A stretch of 64,000 bases of DNA from Guptibacillus hwajinpoensis (GTDB lineage Bacteria; Bacillota; Bacilli; Bacillales; Guptibacillaceae): the NCBI RefSeq assembly GCF_029277305.1, contig NZ_CP119526.1. One strand, given 5' to 3'. Below are positions 8,698 to 16,349 of this stretch, one piece after another. The notes beneath the pieces are model-generated. The model did not search any database, had not been told where the DNA came from, and saw only the letters and a list, made by a program, of their open reading frames with translations. Both the position numbers and the translations under genes were made by a program. The number at the start of each line of letters is the position of its first letter. Position 1 is the stretch's first letter.

Positions 8698-8723
8698 GAC
8701 CGGCATTTGCCGGTCCTTTTTTT
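8698..8723 (+). terminator. Intrinsic terminator without an obvious upstream gene
   Basis: A perfect 7-bp stem, GACCGGC/GCCGGTC, with an ATTT loop is followed by seven Ts. The only candidate coding sequence just upstream is a 13-codon ORF at 8576-8617. Confidence 0.75.
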
Positions 8724-8778
8724 GGTCTTTTTTTGTAGAAAGTAGATTTATTGTCTGTTTTCCAAAAAATATAAAAAG

Positions 8779-8856
8779 CTTCACCGCTCGCCCCATGGAA
8801 AGCTGGTAGGAGCGGAAATTAACCCACTCATATAGCAACAATGTTTACGAAAAAAG
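8779..8856 (+). repeat. Degenerate copy of dispersed GC-rich repeat
   Basis: The segment aligns by eye with 40901-40980: both contain CACCGC.CGCCCC.., GGAAAGC, GGAAAT.AACC and AACAATGT.TACGAAAA. It has lost the leading GGAGCGGAAGGTGCTC part. It is a decayed member of the family also seen at 27878-27957 and 56060-56176. Confidence 0.6.
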
Positions 8857-8924
8857 CCTTTAATTTTGAAACCATATCGGTGGCTCTTTCGTCAAATATA
8901 GGTGAAACCCTTATTCCCTTAGAT

Positions 8925-8962
8925 GCAGCTACTAGGAGATTCTCCAAGTGGCTGCTTTTTTT
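8925..8962 (+). terminator. Strong intrinsic terminator upstream of TetR promoter
   Basis: GCAGC/GCTGC, ACT/AGT and GGAG/CTCC stack into one hairpin with a 3-nt loop, followed by seven Ts. It ends just before the promoter of the TetR-SMR operon, so it insulates that operon or ends an unannotated small RNA. Confidence 0.8.
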
Positions 8963-8981
8963 GTTTATCAGAACTCACTGA

Positions 8982-9073
8982 TTGCAAGGATACAGAAAAC
9001 TTGTTATACTAACTAACGAACGGTAGGCAATCGCCTGCTTTTTTATAATGTATCAACCTAACGATCGGTAGGT
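8982..9073 (+). promoter_or_regulatory. Promoter and TetR-type operators of the SMR operon
   Basis: The promoter is TTGCAA (8982-8987), a 17-nt spacer, then TATACT (9005-9010). Right after the -10, AACGAACGGTAGG (9013-9025) resembles one half of the near-perfect dyad ACCTAACGATCGGTAGGT (9056-9073), which itself overlaps the ribosome binding site of the tetR gene. The arrangement fits autorepression by the TetR protein encoded next. Confidence 0.7.
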
Positions 9074-9080
9074 GTTTTGG

Positions 9081-9668
9081 ATGAAAGAAGAATCGACACA
9101 AAACAAGATTAAAGATACAGCTCTCTCTTTATTTGCTCGTAAAGGCTTTGAAGGAACCTCTCTCTCTGATATAGCGTCAGGTGTTGGGATCAAAAAGCCT
9201 TCTCTATATGCTCACTTTAAAAATAAAGAAGATCTTTTTCTAGGTGTCATTTACAAAGTAACTGTTGATTACAACGAGTTCTTTGCAAATGAAGCGGAAA
9301 GGCTGAATGGTGAATCGCCAGAAAATCAGTTATATTACCTTTTAGTTAAGAATACTGAGTATCTGCGTAATGATGAGCTAGGTCTTATTTTTAAACGAAT
9401 GATGCTTTTTCCGCCAGAATCATTAAGAGAAGAGATTTATCAAATGTTTGAGAAAACAGAAGAAGTGATGAAGAGTGTGATTAAATCCATTCTTATGCAA
9501 ATGGATCGGCACAAGGATTGGGAGCAGGTGTTTGATGCGTATTTATGCTTGTTGGACGGAGTCTTTGAGCAAGTATTCTATTACTCACCGGAAGAGCACC
9601 AGAAACGTTTAGAAAACTCGTGGAGCCTTTTTATTAATGGTGTTCACTGTAGAACGGAGGGGAAGTAA
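9081..9668 (+). CDS. TetR/AcrR-family repressor of SMR exporter
   Basis: The 195-residue regulator has an N-terminal TetR helix-turn-helix (about residues 5-50; GFEGTSLSDIASGVGIKKPSLYAHF spans the recognition region) and an all-helical ligand domain. The ATG at 9081 is preferred to an in-frame GTG at 9072, because AGGTG lies 6 nt upstream. It is immediately followed by two SMR genes (1 and 12 nt gaps), the order seen in B. subtilis yvdTSR. It is expected to respond to a toxic cation or drug exported by the pair. Confidence 0.85.
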   Translation: MKEESTQNKIKDTALSLFARKGFEGTSLSDIASGVGIKKPSLYAHFKNKEDLFLGVIYKVTVDYNEFFANEAERLNGESPENQLYYLLVKNTEYLRNDELGLIFKRMMLFPPESLREEIYQMFEKTEEVMKSVIKSILMQMDRHKDWEQVFDAYLCLLDGVFEQVFYYSPEEHQKRLENSWSLFINGVHCRTEGK

Positions 9669-9669
9669 T

Positions 9670-9996
9670 ATGGCTTGGATGTACCTAGTGATGGGTGGAC
9701 TATTAGAGGTCTTGTGGGCTATAGGATTAAAATACTCAGATGGGTTTACTCATCCGCTCATTAGTGTGTTAACAATCATGGGGATTGCAACGAGTTTCTA
9801 CTTTTTTGCAAAAGCGTTAAAGTATTTACCTGTAGGAACGGCTTATGCGATTTTTACAGGACTAGGTGCTGCAGGAACAACCATTATTGGGATGGTGTAC
9901 CTAAATGAATCGGTTAGTCTTATTAAAGTATTTTTTATCTTATTACTCATTTCTTCGATCATTGGATTGAAGTTAAATTCGAAAGAAGAAGCATAG
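9670..9996 (+). CDS. SMR-family efflux subunit 1
   Basis: The 108-residue protein has four predicted membrane helices and the SMR landmarks: the essential glutamate in GGLLEVLWA (helix 1), the LKYLPVGTAYAIFTGLGA motif (helix 3) and the conserved helix-4 glycines. The start at 9670 follows GGAGGGG, 1 nt after the tetR stop. It is paired with a second SMR gene, so it probably works as a heterodimeric proton-coupled exporter of cationic compounds or guanidinium-like solutes. No guanidine riboswitch was seen upstream. Confidence 0.88.
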   Translation: MAWMYLVMGGLLEVLWAIGLKYSDGFTHPLISVLTIMGIATSFYFFAKALKYLPVGTAYAIFTGLGAAGTTIIGMVYLNESVSLIKVFFILLLISSIIGLKLNSKEEA

Positions 9997-10008
9997 GAGG
10001 GATTTAGT

Positions 10009-10326
10009 ATGGCGTGGATCGCATTAATGATTGCAGGTCTTGGTGAAGTTGGCGGTGTCATTAGTTTAAAATTATCTGAAGGATTTACAAAGCTAAAACC
10101 TTCTGTCTTCACAATTCTTTTCGGAGGATTAAGTTTCTTTATGCTTTCTCTTTCTCTTAAAGCACTTCCTGTAGGTACCGCTTATGCGATTTGGACTGGG
10201 ATTGGCTCAGCTGGGAGTGTTCTGATTGGAATGTATTGGTTTAAAGAACCTAGAAATAGAATGCAGTTACTGCTTATAACGTGCGTTATTATATCAGTTG
10301 TAGGATTACGCGTAGTAGAGGGTTGA
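10009..10326 (+). CDS. SMR-family efflux subunit 2
   Basis: The 105-residue, four-helix protein carries the SMR glutamate in AGLGEVGGV and the motif LKALPVGTAYAIWTGIGSAG. It starts at ATG behind GGAGGG, 12 nt after subunit 1. Paired SMR genes of unequal sequence usually encode subunits of opposite membrane topology. It ends the tetR-SMR-SMR operon; a new promoter begins at its stop codon. Confidence 0.88.
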   Translation: MAWIALMIAGLGEVGGVISLKLSEGFTKLKPSVFTILFGGLSFFMLSLSLKALPVGTAYAIWTGIGSAGSVLIGMYWFKEPRNRMQLLLITCVIISVVGLRVVEG

Positions 10327-10351
10327 TTTTATCAGATCATTCAGATAAGAT
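10323..10351 (+). promoter_or_regulatory. Promoter of the ABC-F/AAC operon
   Basis: TTGATT (10323-10328), a 17-nt spacer, then TAAGAT (10346-10351). The -35 overlaps the stop codon of the second SMR gene. It drives the leader that contains the upstream ORF and two terminators. Confidence 0.6.
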
Positions 10352-10382
10352 AAAAGTATTAATTGGAGGAGGTGAGGTAGAG

Positions 10383-10496
10383 ATGTCAAACGCTTTTGTT
10401 CGTACGGATTTTATGGAATTTGTTTCAATTTGCCGTGCGATTATTCATGGAGAAGTTGCTAACGGGATAAGTCTGTCCAATAGTAACTTCATATGA
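10383..10496 (+). CDS. 37-codon leader peptide upstream of ABC-F gene
   Basis: The ORF starts at an ATG 5 nt after GGAGGAGGTGAGG, one of the strongest ribosome binding sites in the window, and encodes MSNAFVRTDFMEFV... (37 residues) ending at TGA 10494-10496. It lies between a promoter and two intrinsic terminators ahead of an ABC-F gene. This fits a regulatory peptide whose stalled translation by a ribosome-targeting drug would permit read-through. Part of the frame could be artefactual, but the ribosome binding site argues that it is translated. Confidence 0.6.
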   Translation: MSNAFVRTDFMEFVSICRAIIHGEVANGISLSNSNFI

Positions 10497-10510
10497 AACA
10501 AAGCGTAAGG

Positions 10511-10585
10511 CTCTCTTACCCTGCTTCAGGCGGAATGAATAGGTAACAAGAGGAAGAGAGCGGCATTCCATGTCGTTCTCTTTTT
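10511..10585 (+). promoter_or_regulatory. Attenuator: antiterminator and first terminator
   Basis: The terminator hairpin is AGAGAGCGGCAT (10555-10566) paired with ATGTCGTTCTCT (10570-10581), a 12-bp stem with two G-U pairs and a 3-nt loop, then T5. Upstream, CTCTC (10511-10515) and TTACC (10516-10520) can instead pair with GAGAG (10556-10560) and GGTAA (10542-10546), breaking the terminator. The start lies 15 nt after the leader-peptide stop, suited to ribosome-position sensing. Confidence 0.7.
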
Positions 10586-10631
10586 CATATACGTTACGTT
10601 TGTCAAACTAACGTAAAAAGATACCAAGTAT

Positions 10632-10670
10632 AGCCACAGGTGAGGTGTATCCTTATCTGTGGCTTTTTTT
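10632..10670 (+). terminator. Second leader terminator before ABC-F gene
   Basis: AGCCACAG (10632-10639) pairs with CTGTGGCT (10657-10664) and is followed by seven Ts, 30 nt before the ABC-F start codon. A third hairpin (ACGTTA...TAACGT, about 10591-10613) lies between the two terminators. Confidence 0.75.
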
Positions 10671-10699
10671 ATACATTTTTATACTGAAAGGATGAACTG

Positions 10700-12568
10700 G
10701 TGATGATGGTTTGCACAGCACAATCAATTAGCAAAATGCTAGGCGGAAATAGTATTTTTGAAGATATTACCTTTGAAATTAATGAGAAGGAGCGCGTAGG
10801 TATTGTCGGTAGGAATGGCAGCGGGAAAACGACGCTTTTTCAATTGCTTGCTGGAATCGAAGAGGCTGATAAAGGCATGATTCACTATAAAAAAGGAACT
10901 AAAATTGGCTATTTAGCTCAGATTCCAGATTATCCAGGATATACGGTCACAGCTGTTATGAGACAGGCCTTCGAGCATCTTGAAGAAATGGCAAACCGAA
11001 TGCGTGAGCTCGAAAGTGTGATGGCGAATGGAGATGAAAGTGACAGAGTTCTAAAAGAATATGGTCAAGTACAAGATGAATTTACAAGGAAGGGGGGATA
11101 TGAGATCGAACCCGCGATACAAAATGTGGCGAATGGTTTAGGTATTGAGGATTTGTTATCAAGTTCATTCGAGCAGTTGAGCGGTGGAGAGAAAACGAAA
11201 GTAACGCTCGGGTTAATGTTACTTCAAGAGCCCGAATTACTTCTACTGGATGAGCCGACAAATCATCTTGATGTTGAAGCGGTAGAATGGCTTGAAACTT
11301 TTCTGAAGCAATACAACGGAACTGTCCTGATTATTTCTCATGATCGTTATTTCCTTGATGAAGTAGTAACCAAGATTATTGATTTAGAAGAAGGAGAGCT
11401 TTCTGTGTATCACGGTTCATACACGGAATTTGTTAAACAAAAAGAAGAAATGCTTCTCGCAGAATTTGCGGCTTATCAAGAACAACAAAAGAAAATCAAA
11501 AAGATGAAAGAAGCGATTAAACGTTTGAAGGAATGGGCAAATCAAGCAAATCCCCCAAATGCAGCGCTTCATAAACGAGCTCGTAATATGGAGAGAGCTC
11601 TTGAGAGGATAAATAAGATTAAACGACCTGTACTTGAACGTAAGAAAATGGGGCTTGCTTTCGATGTAAATGATCGAAGTGGAAAAGATGTTATTACATT
11701 TGAAGATGTCTCTGCTGGATATGACGGGGAACACCTGCTGGTACATGTGGATTTGCACGTTCGATACAAAGAAAGAGTGGCGATTGTTGGAAGAAACGGG
11801 AGCGGCAAAACGACTTTACTAAACGTTCTTCTCGGCAACCTAGCGCCTGAGAAAGGAAAGGTCAGTATCGGTGGGAGTGTGAAGGTTGGTTATCTTTCTC
11901 AACATGTTCTTGAAGATCGTGGTGAAGAAAGAGTGCTGGATGTCTATCGTGAGACGGCAAAAGTTTCTAAGGGAGATGCAAGACATGCCCTTGCGAGGTT
12001 TCTATTCTATGGATACAACGTTTTTGCAAAGATTTCGTCCTTAAGTGGCGGTGAGAAGATGAGACTTCGTCTAGCTCAGTTGATGAGTAAAGATCTTAAC
12101 TTACTCGTTCTTGATGAGCCGACAAATCATCTTGATATTGATTCAAGAGAAGTGTTGGAAGATGCACTTGATAAGTTTCCTGGCACAATTATTTGTGTAT
12201 CGCATGATCGGTATCTTTTGAATAAATGTTTTCCAGTAACGTATTGGCTAGATAATGGGAAGCTTCACCATTATGTCCATCCTTATAGTGAGGCGAGGGA
12301 GAAGCATACACAAGTTATCGAAGCTGCTTGCGAAGAACCTAGACAAGAAGTGAAGCAAGAGACAAATCCTAAATATGAGAAGAAAAAAAGTCTAAATGAA
12401 GGACAGATAGAGGATCAAGTAGAAGAACTTGAGAAAAAGATATACGAGGTCGAGGTGAAGCTAGGCCAAGTACAGGAACAAGAGGAAATGGTAGCGCTCT
12501 ACGTTGAGAAGGAAAAGCTAGAATTAGAACGTGAAGAACTATATAGCATGTTATTGGAGGAAAAGTGA
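10700..12568 (+). CDS. ABC-F ATPase, probable ribosome protection/translation factor
   Basis: The 622-residue soluble protein has two ABC ATPase domains and no membrane domain. Walker A motifs are GRNGSGKT at 37-44 and again near 357. LSGGEK signatures and DEPTNHLD Walker B motifs follow each. A charged helical linker (about 230-320) would reach the ribosomal peptidyl-transferase region, and a coiled C-terminal extension (about 545-622) is present. The leader attenuator and the downstream aminoglycoside acetyltransferase-like gene suggest antibiotic resistance. Its exact ABC-F subfamily and drug spectrum are not recognised. It overlaps the next gene by 1 nt. Confidence 0.8.
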   Translation: MMMVCTAQSISKMLGGNSIFEDITFEINEKERVGIVGRNGSGKTTLFQLLAGIEEADKGMIHYKKGTKIGYLAQIPDYPGYTVTAVMRQAFEHLEEMANRMRELESVMANGDESDRVLKEYGQVQDEFTRKGGYEIEPAIQNVANGLGIEDLLSSSFEQLSGGEKTKVTLGLMLLQEPELLLLDEPTNHLDVEAVEWLETFLKQYNGTVLIISHDRYFLDEVVTKIIDLEEGELSVYHGSYTEFVKQKEEMLLAEFAAYQEQQKKIKKMKEAIKRLKEWANQANPPNAALHKRARNMERALERINKIKRPVLERKKMGLAFDVNDRSGKDVITFEDVSAGYDGEHLLVHVDLHVRYKERVAIVGRNGSGKTTLLNVLLGNLAPEKGKVSIGGSVKVGYLSQHVLEDRGEERVLDVYRETAKVSKGDARHALARFLFYGYNVFAKISSLSGGEKMRLRLAQLMSKDLNLLVLDEPTNHLDIDSREVLEDALDKFPGTIICVSHDRYLLNKCFPVTYWLDNGKLHHYVHPYSEAREKHTQVIEAACEEPRQEVKQETNPKYEKKKSLNEGQIEDQVEELEKKIYEVEVKLGQVQEQEEMVALYVEKEKLELEREELYSMLLEEK

Positions 12569-13377
12569 TGAGTGAGATGAATGCAGTAGATAGAGTATGT
12601 CTGCCGCATACAATTACTAGTCTTATAACCGATTTTCGAGATTTAGGAGTTAAGGAAGGTATGACGCTAATCGTACATTCTTCCTTAAGCTCATTAGGTT
12701 GGGTTTCCGGTGGAGCAGAGGCTGTCATTCGGGCACTTATGAAAGTTGTTGGTGAAAGTGGAACCATTGTCATGCCAGCTCAGTCAGCGGGAAACTCCGA
12801 TCCGGCAGGATGGATTAACCCACCAGTTCCTGAATCGTGGTGGCCGATTATTAGGGAGTCAATGCCAGCTTTTTGTAAAGAGACGACGCCAACGCGAGGT
12901 ATGGGCGCAATTGCAGAGCTTTTCAGAAGCTTTCCAGGTGTTGAGCGAAGTAATCATCCTATGTATTCGTTTGCTGCATGGGGAAAAAATCGAACGTATA
13001 TTACAGAAAGCCAGCCTCTTGCTAGTGGTTTTGGAGAGGAATCACCACTAGCGAAAATATATCAACTTAATGGAAAGATTCTGATGATTGGAGTAAGTCA
13101 TGAGAGTAATACATCGCTCCACCTGTCTGAACATGCTGGTTCGAAGTCACAAGTAACAAAATCAGCAGCAATAGTAGAAGAAGGAAAACGTGTGTGGAAA
13201 ACCTATCGTGAAATTGACTATGATTCAGATCGTTTTGATGAAATTGGATTTAATTTTGAAAGTCAAAAAGACTATAGAGTAATGAGGATTGGAAACGCAA
13301 CATGTAAACTAATTGATCAGAGAAGTCTGGTGGATTTCGGTCAAAGGTGGTTTAAAGAGAAATCTAGGAAGTCTTAA
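12568..13377 (+). CDS. AAC(3)-family aminoglycoside N-acetyltransferase-like protein
   Basis: The 269-residue protein belongs to the antibiotic N-acetyltransferase (AAC(3)/YokD/FrbF) family. Motifs visible are VHSSLSSLGWVSGG near the N-terminus, PTRGMGAIAELF, ERSNHPMYSFAAWG, and GVSHESNTSLHLSEH, which contain the acetyl-CoA binding and catalytic histidine regions. The start ATG 12568 overlaps the ABC-F stop (TGATG), with GGAGG 7 nt upstream, so the two are translationally coupled. Family members such as YokD may act on other amines, so aminoglycoside resistance is inferred only. Confidence 0.82.
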   Translation: MSEMNAVDRVCLPHTITSLITDFRDLGVKEGMTLIVHSSLSSLGWVSGGAEAVIRALMKVVGESGTIVMPAQSAGNSDPAGWINPPVPESWWPIIRESMPAFCKETTPTRGMGAIAELFRSFPGVERSNHPMYSFAAWGKNRTYITESQPLASGFGEESPLAKIYQLNGKILMIGVSHESNTSLHLSEHAGSKSQVTKSAAIVEEGKRVWKTYREIDYDSDRFDEIGFNFESQKDYRVMRIGNATCKLIDQRSLVDFGQRWFKEKSRKS

Positions 13378-13423
13378 TTGTAGGATCGTATCTTACTTTA
13401 TCTATTAAAACGATTGCCAAGAA

Positions 13424-13451
13424 AAAATCTCCTATCTAAAGGGGTTTTTTT
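13424..13451 (+). terminator. Terminator of the ABC-F/AAC operon
   Basis: AAAAAATCTCC pairs with GGGGTTTTTTT around TATCTAAA, followed by a T-rich tail. The CTCC/GGGG core is weak but the A/T flank extends it. Confidence 0.6.
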
Positions 13452-13569
13452 CGTTGTATTCTGCTCACTAAGAAGGAAATTGAGTATTTATCCCGAATTT
13501 TATTTAAGTGATATTATCCCTCTAAAGACCCAAAACGTCATGAAGAATAAATCATAAAAGGAGAAGCTT

Positions 13570-15420
13570 ATGACTTCAAATGACACTCATGCACCATCTA
13601 TTAATTCGAGCCTTCCTCCTGAAATTAAGCAACAGGGATTGGGGGATACGATAACAAATCTTATAAAATACTATGAATTCTCAACAACAGCCGTAGTCGT
13701 TCAAAAGAACGGTATGTGGGTATATTTAAACCCTTCTGCGCTGCACCTTCTTGGATATGAGCATCTTAGTGAAGTTCAAGGAAAGTCGATTTGGGACTTT
13801 ATCGTTAAAGCGGATCAACAGATGGTTTCAGAAAGAATAAAAGCTTCAATAAATGGAGTGAATCCAGGAACGCATGAGCAGAAATGGTTCAAAAAGGATG
13901 GATCGATTATTCCTTTAGAAATAACGGCGGTTCCTGTCGAGAATTTCTTGGGGCAAACTACAGCTATTATTAAAAAGGTGAATCAAGAAAGCCAACACGT
14001 GCGAGACACTCTACAGCATTATCAATTGATTACCGAGAATATGAATGAAATCGTAAGCTTATTGGATCGTAGAGGAAACTTACTATACGTTTCACCTACG
14101 TACAAAGAATATTCCAAAGATGGAATTCACAATGAGATTGGTCAAAGCGCTATTAAATATGCTCATGAGGATGATAAAGAATTCCTGAAAAGCGAATTCT
14201 TAAAACTGCTTAAATATAGAGAACCTCAAACACTACAGTATCGTTTGAAGAAAACAGATGGAACCTATCGATTCATTGAGTCGCAAGTTACCTGTATTTA
14301 TGGTCAAGCAGATTGTCAATTCATTGTTGTATCAAGAGATGTTACCGATCGCCATCTTGCTGAATCGAAGCTACGCATAAGTGAACTTAAACATCGAATG
14401 ATTCTTGAACATAGTAATGATCTAATATGCTTGATGAGCGATGAAGGTGTTGCAGTATATGCATCATTATCATATAAATCTCTTTTGGGTTACGAACAGG
14501 ATGAAGTAGTAGGAAAAGATATTCTCTCATTTATCCATCCAGAAGATTACGAGAAGTGTCAGAAGGCAATTGTGAAATTAACAGAAACAAAACAACCGGT
14601 TACAACTATCTATCGCAAAATGCATGCATCTGGTCATATTCTTACGCTAGAAGCAAAAGGGATGGCTGTGTTGGACGATCGCGGAGATGCGAACCACTTT
14701 GTATTTATTTCCAGAGACATTACCGAGAAAATTAAATTAGAACAGTATAGAGAAAACATCGAGAAGTTAGCTCTTCTTGGCGATGTAGCAGCTGGATTTG
14801 CCCATGAAATTCGTAATCCTCTTACTTCTATTAAAGGTTTTATTACCTTACTTGCAGAAGAAAGAAAAGAAAGTGAACGTGGTTATCACCAAATCATCGA
14901 AAATGAGCTTGAGAAGATAGAGGAAGTAGTGAATGGCTTTATTGCACTTGCCAAACCTCAAGCTGGTGACATAGCAGAAGTCAGTTTGCTTAAACTTGTA
15001 AAGAACGCCATATCAGTGCTAACTCCGCAAGCTTCATTAAAAAATATAAGAATAAACATTAACAGCCAACTTAAATCAATCATTATCCGTTGTCAAAGAA
15101 ACCAAATGAAGCAGGTTTTTATAAATATTCTAAAGAACGCCGTTGAAGCCATTGAGCAAGACGGTCATATTGATATCATTCTTGAAGAACAACAGGATCG
15201 AGTATGTGTCATTATTCATGACAATGGAATAGGGATCGAAGAGGAACGCTTGCAGCGAATTGGAGTTCCATTCTATACGAATAAAGAAAAAGGAATTGGG
15301 CTAGGTATGACGGTGAGTAATAAAATTATCACAGAACATAAAGGTCAACTAAAGGTAGAGAGCAAGCCAGGTGAAGGCACGAAGGTAGTAATCGATTTGC
15401 CGAAATATCCTTTTAAATAA
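13570..15420 (+). CDS. PAS-domain sensor histidine kinase
   Basis: The 616-residue protein has no membrane helix and so is cytoplasmic. Three PAS domains (about residues 30-135, 150-260, 270-385) precede a HisKA domain with phospho-acceptor H412 in FAHEIRNPLTS and a HATPase domain with N-box NAVEAI, G1 DNGIGI and G2 GIGLGM. This resembles Bacillus sporulation-phosphorelay kinases (KinA/KinE group). No response regulator is adjacent, which also fits an orphan phosphorelay kinase. The start is ATG behind AAAAGGAG. The ligands of the PAS domains are unknown. Confidence 0.85.
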   Translation: MTSNDTHAPSINSSLPPEIKQQGLGDTITNLIKYYEFSTTAVVVQKNGMWVYLNPSALHLLGYEHLSEVQGKSIWDFIVKADQQMVSERIKASINGVNPGTHEQKWFKKDGSIIPLEITAVPVENFLGQTTAIIKKVNQESQHVRDTLQHYQLITENMNEIVSLLDRRGNLLYVSPTYKEYSKDGIHNEIGQSAIKYAHEDDKEFLKSEFLKLLKYREPQTLQYRLKKTDGTYRFIESQVTCIYGQADCQFIVVSRDVTDRHLAESKLRISELKHRMILEHSNDLICLMSDEGVAVYASLSYKSLLGYEQDEVVGKDILSFIHPEDYEKCQKAIVKLTETKQPVTTIYRKMHASGHILTLEAKGMAVLDDRGDANHFVFISRDITEKIKLEQYRENIEKLALLGDVAAGFAHEIRNPLTSIKGFITLLAEERKESERGYHQIIENELEKIEEVVNGFIALAKPQAGDIAEVSLLKLVKNAISVLTPQASLKNIRININSQLKSIIIRCQRNQMKQVFINILKNAVEAIEQDGHIDIILEEQQDRVCVIIHDNGIGIEEERLQRIGVPFYTNKEKGIGLGMTVSNKIITEHKGQLKVESKPGEGTKVVIDLPKYPFK

Positions 15421-15430
15421 ATGTATAATT

Positions 15431-15463
15431 GCCTCCTATTGTGATTTGGAATAGGGGGTTTTA
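15431..15463 (+). terminator. Intrinsic terminator after histidine kinase
   Basis: CCTCCTATT pairs with AATAGGGGG (one G-U) around GTGATTTGG, followed by TTTTATT. Confidence 0.75.
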
Positions 15464-15515
15464 TTAATTGGCAAGAAAGATAGATATAAATCAGCTAGGA
15501 AAAGAGAGGGTACTT

Positions 15516-16322
15516 ATGACTGAATGTATTGGGATTGACGCAGGTGGAACGCTTATTAAAGTCGTTTACAAAGAAAGAGACGAGTACCTCTATCAAACAT
15601 TTTTATCGAATGAAGTGGAGAAGCTAGTGAAATGGATCAATGAGTGGCATCCTAACGCAAAATTAAAGATTACAGGTGGAAAACAAGAAAACATCTCTAA
15701 GCTTCTTCATAATCCCCATGAACTGATTGATGAATTTGAGGCAACGACAATTGGTATTAAAGAGGTTTTGAAAAGAGCTGAACTCTATCTACCTGAAAAA
15801 TATTTACTTGTTAACGTTGGAACAGGCACGTCCATTCATTCAATGATAGGTGAAAATTCTGAACGTCTTGGTGGTAGCGGTATTGGTGGAGGCACGCTTA
15901 TGGGCCTAAGTTATCTGTTAACAAGACAAAAGCAGTTTGAGGAAATAATGTTACTCGCGGAGAAAGGGAAACGAACAGGAATCGATTTGAAAGTAAGAGA
16001 TATTTATGAAGGAGATAGATCTCCAATCAGTGGCGATTTGACGGCAAGTAACTTTGGGTTTCTTGAACGAATGACAGGCGAGGAATTACAAGAAGACATT
16101 CTTGCATGTTTGGTTGGTATGATTTCAGAGGCGGTTTTGATGATGGTGATGCCATTTGCAAAAGCGATAGAATCATCAACGATCGTGTTCATTGGGTCAA
16201 CCTTTCACAATAATGCTTTGTTTAAGAAACAGCTTCAACGATTTGAAGACTTATTTGAACTAAAACTCCACTTTCCGTTTAATGGACAATATAGTGGTGC
16301 GCATGGAGCTTTGTTGTATTAA
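15516..16322 (+). CDS. coaW: Type II pantothenate kinase CoaW
   Basis: CoaW phosphorylates pantothenate, the first step of coenzyme A synthesis. The 268-residue protein has the ASKHA ATP motif GIDAGGTLIKVV at its start and the motif VNVGTGTS. GGSGIGGGTLMGLSYLL follows, all matching type II enzymes such as S. aureus CoaW (about 267 residues). The ATG at 15516 is preferred to an in-frame TTG at 15468, because GAGAGGG lies close upstream and the length then fits the family. Type II kinases are insensitive to CoA feedback in staphylococci. Confidence 0.88.
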   Translation: MTECIGIDAGGTLIKVVYKERDEYLYQTFLSNEVEKLVKWINEWHPNAKLKITGGKQENISKLLHNPHELIDEFEATTIGIKEVLKRAELYLPEKYLLVNVGTGTSIHSMIGENSERLGGSGIGGGTLMGLSYLLTRQKQFEEIMLLAEKGKRTGIDLKVRDIYEGDRSPISGDLTASNFGFLERMTGEELQEDILACLVGMISEAVLMMVMPFAKAIESSTIVFIGSTFHNNALFKKQLQRFEDLFELKLHFPFNGQYSGAHGALLY

Positions 16323-16349
16323 AAATGAGGGGAGAATCCCCCTCATTTA
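16322..16349. terminator. Bidirectional intrinsic terminator
   Basis: AAATGAGGGG pairs with CCCCTCATTT around a short AGAATC loop, between the convergent coaW and diguanylate cyclase genes and overlapping the 3' end of the latter. Confidence 0.8.

Larger units (their letters stand above)
8341..8980. other. Gene-poor intergenic region with two terminators and a repeat remnant
   Basis: No convincing protein gene is seen. The region holds a 13-codon ORF with its own ribosome binding site (8576-8617), a terminator at 8698-8723, a degenerate copy of the dispersed repeat (8779-8856) and a second strong terminator at 8925-8962. The two orphan terminators imply short transcripts crossing this region. 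A 75-codon reverse reading frame here overlaps a terminator and the repeat and is judged spurious. Confidence 0.6.

Noticed and set aside
8614..8841. 75-codon reverse reading frame
   Set aside because: It crosses an intrinsic terminator and a degenerate repeat copy and has no ribosome binding site or protein-like composition.
8830..8965. Possible ribosw itch-like leader (guanidine or cyclic di-GMP class) before the SMR operon
   Set aside because: The conserved cores of these classes are not present, and the terminator lies upstream of the operon's own promoter.
10700..12568. Interpretation of the ABC-F proteins as drug exporters
   Set aside because: Two ATPase domains without any membrane domain or adjacent permease gene; these act on ribosomes, not as transporters.
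9081..13377. Transferred resistance island with mobile borders
   Set aside because: No transposase, integrase, attachment repeats or composition shift is visible at the edges; the genes look native to Bacillaceae.
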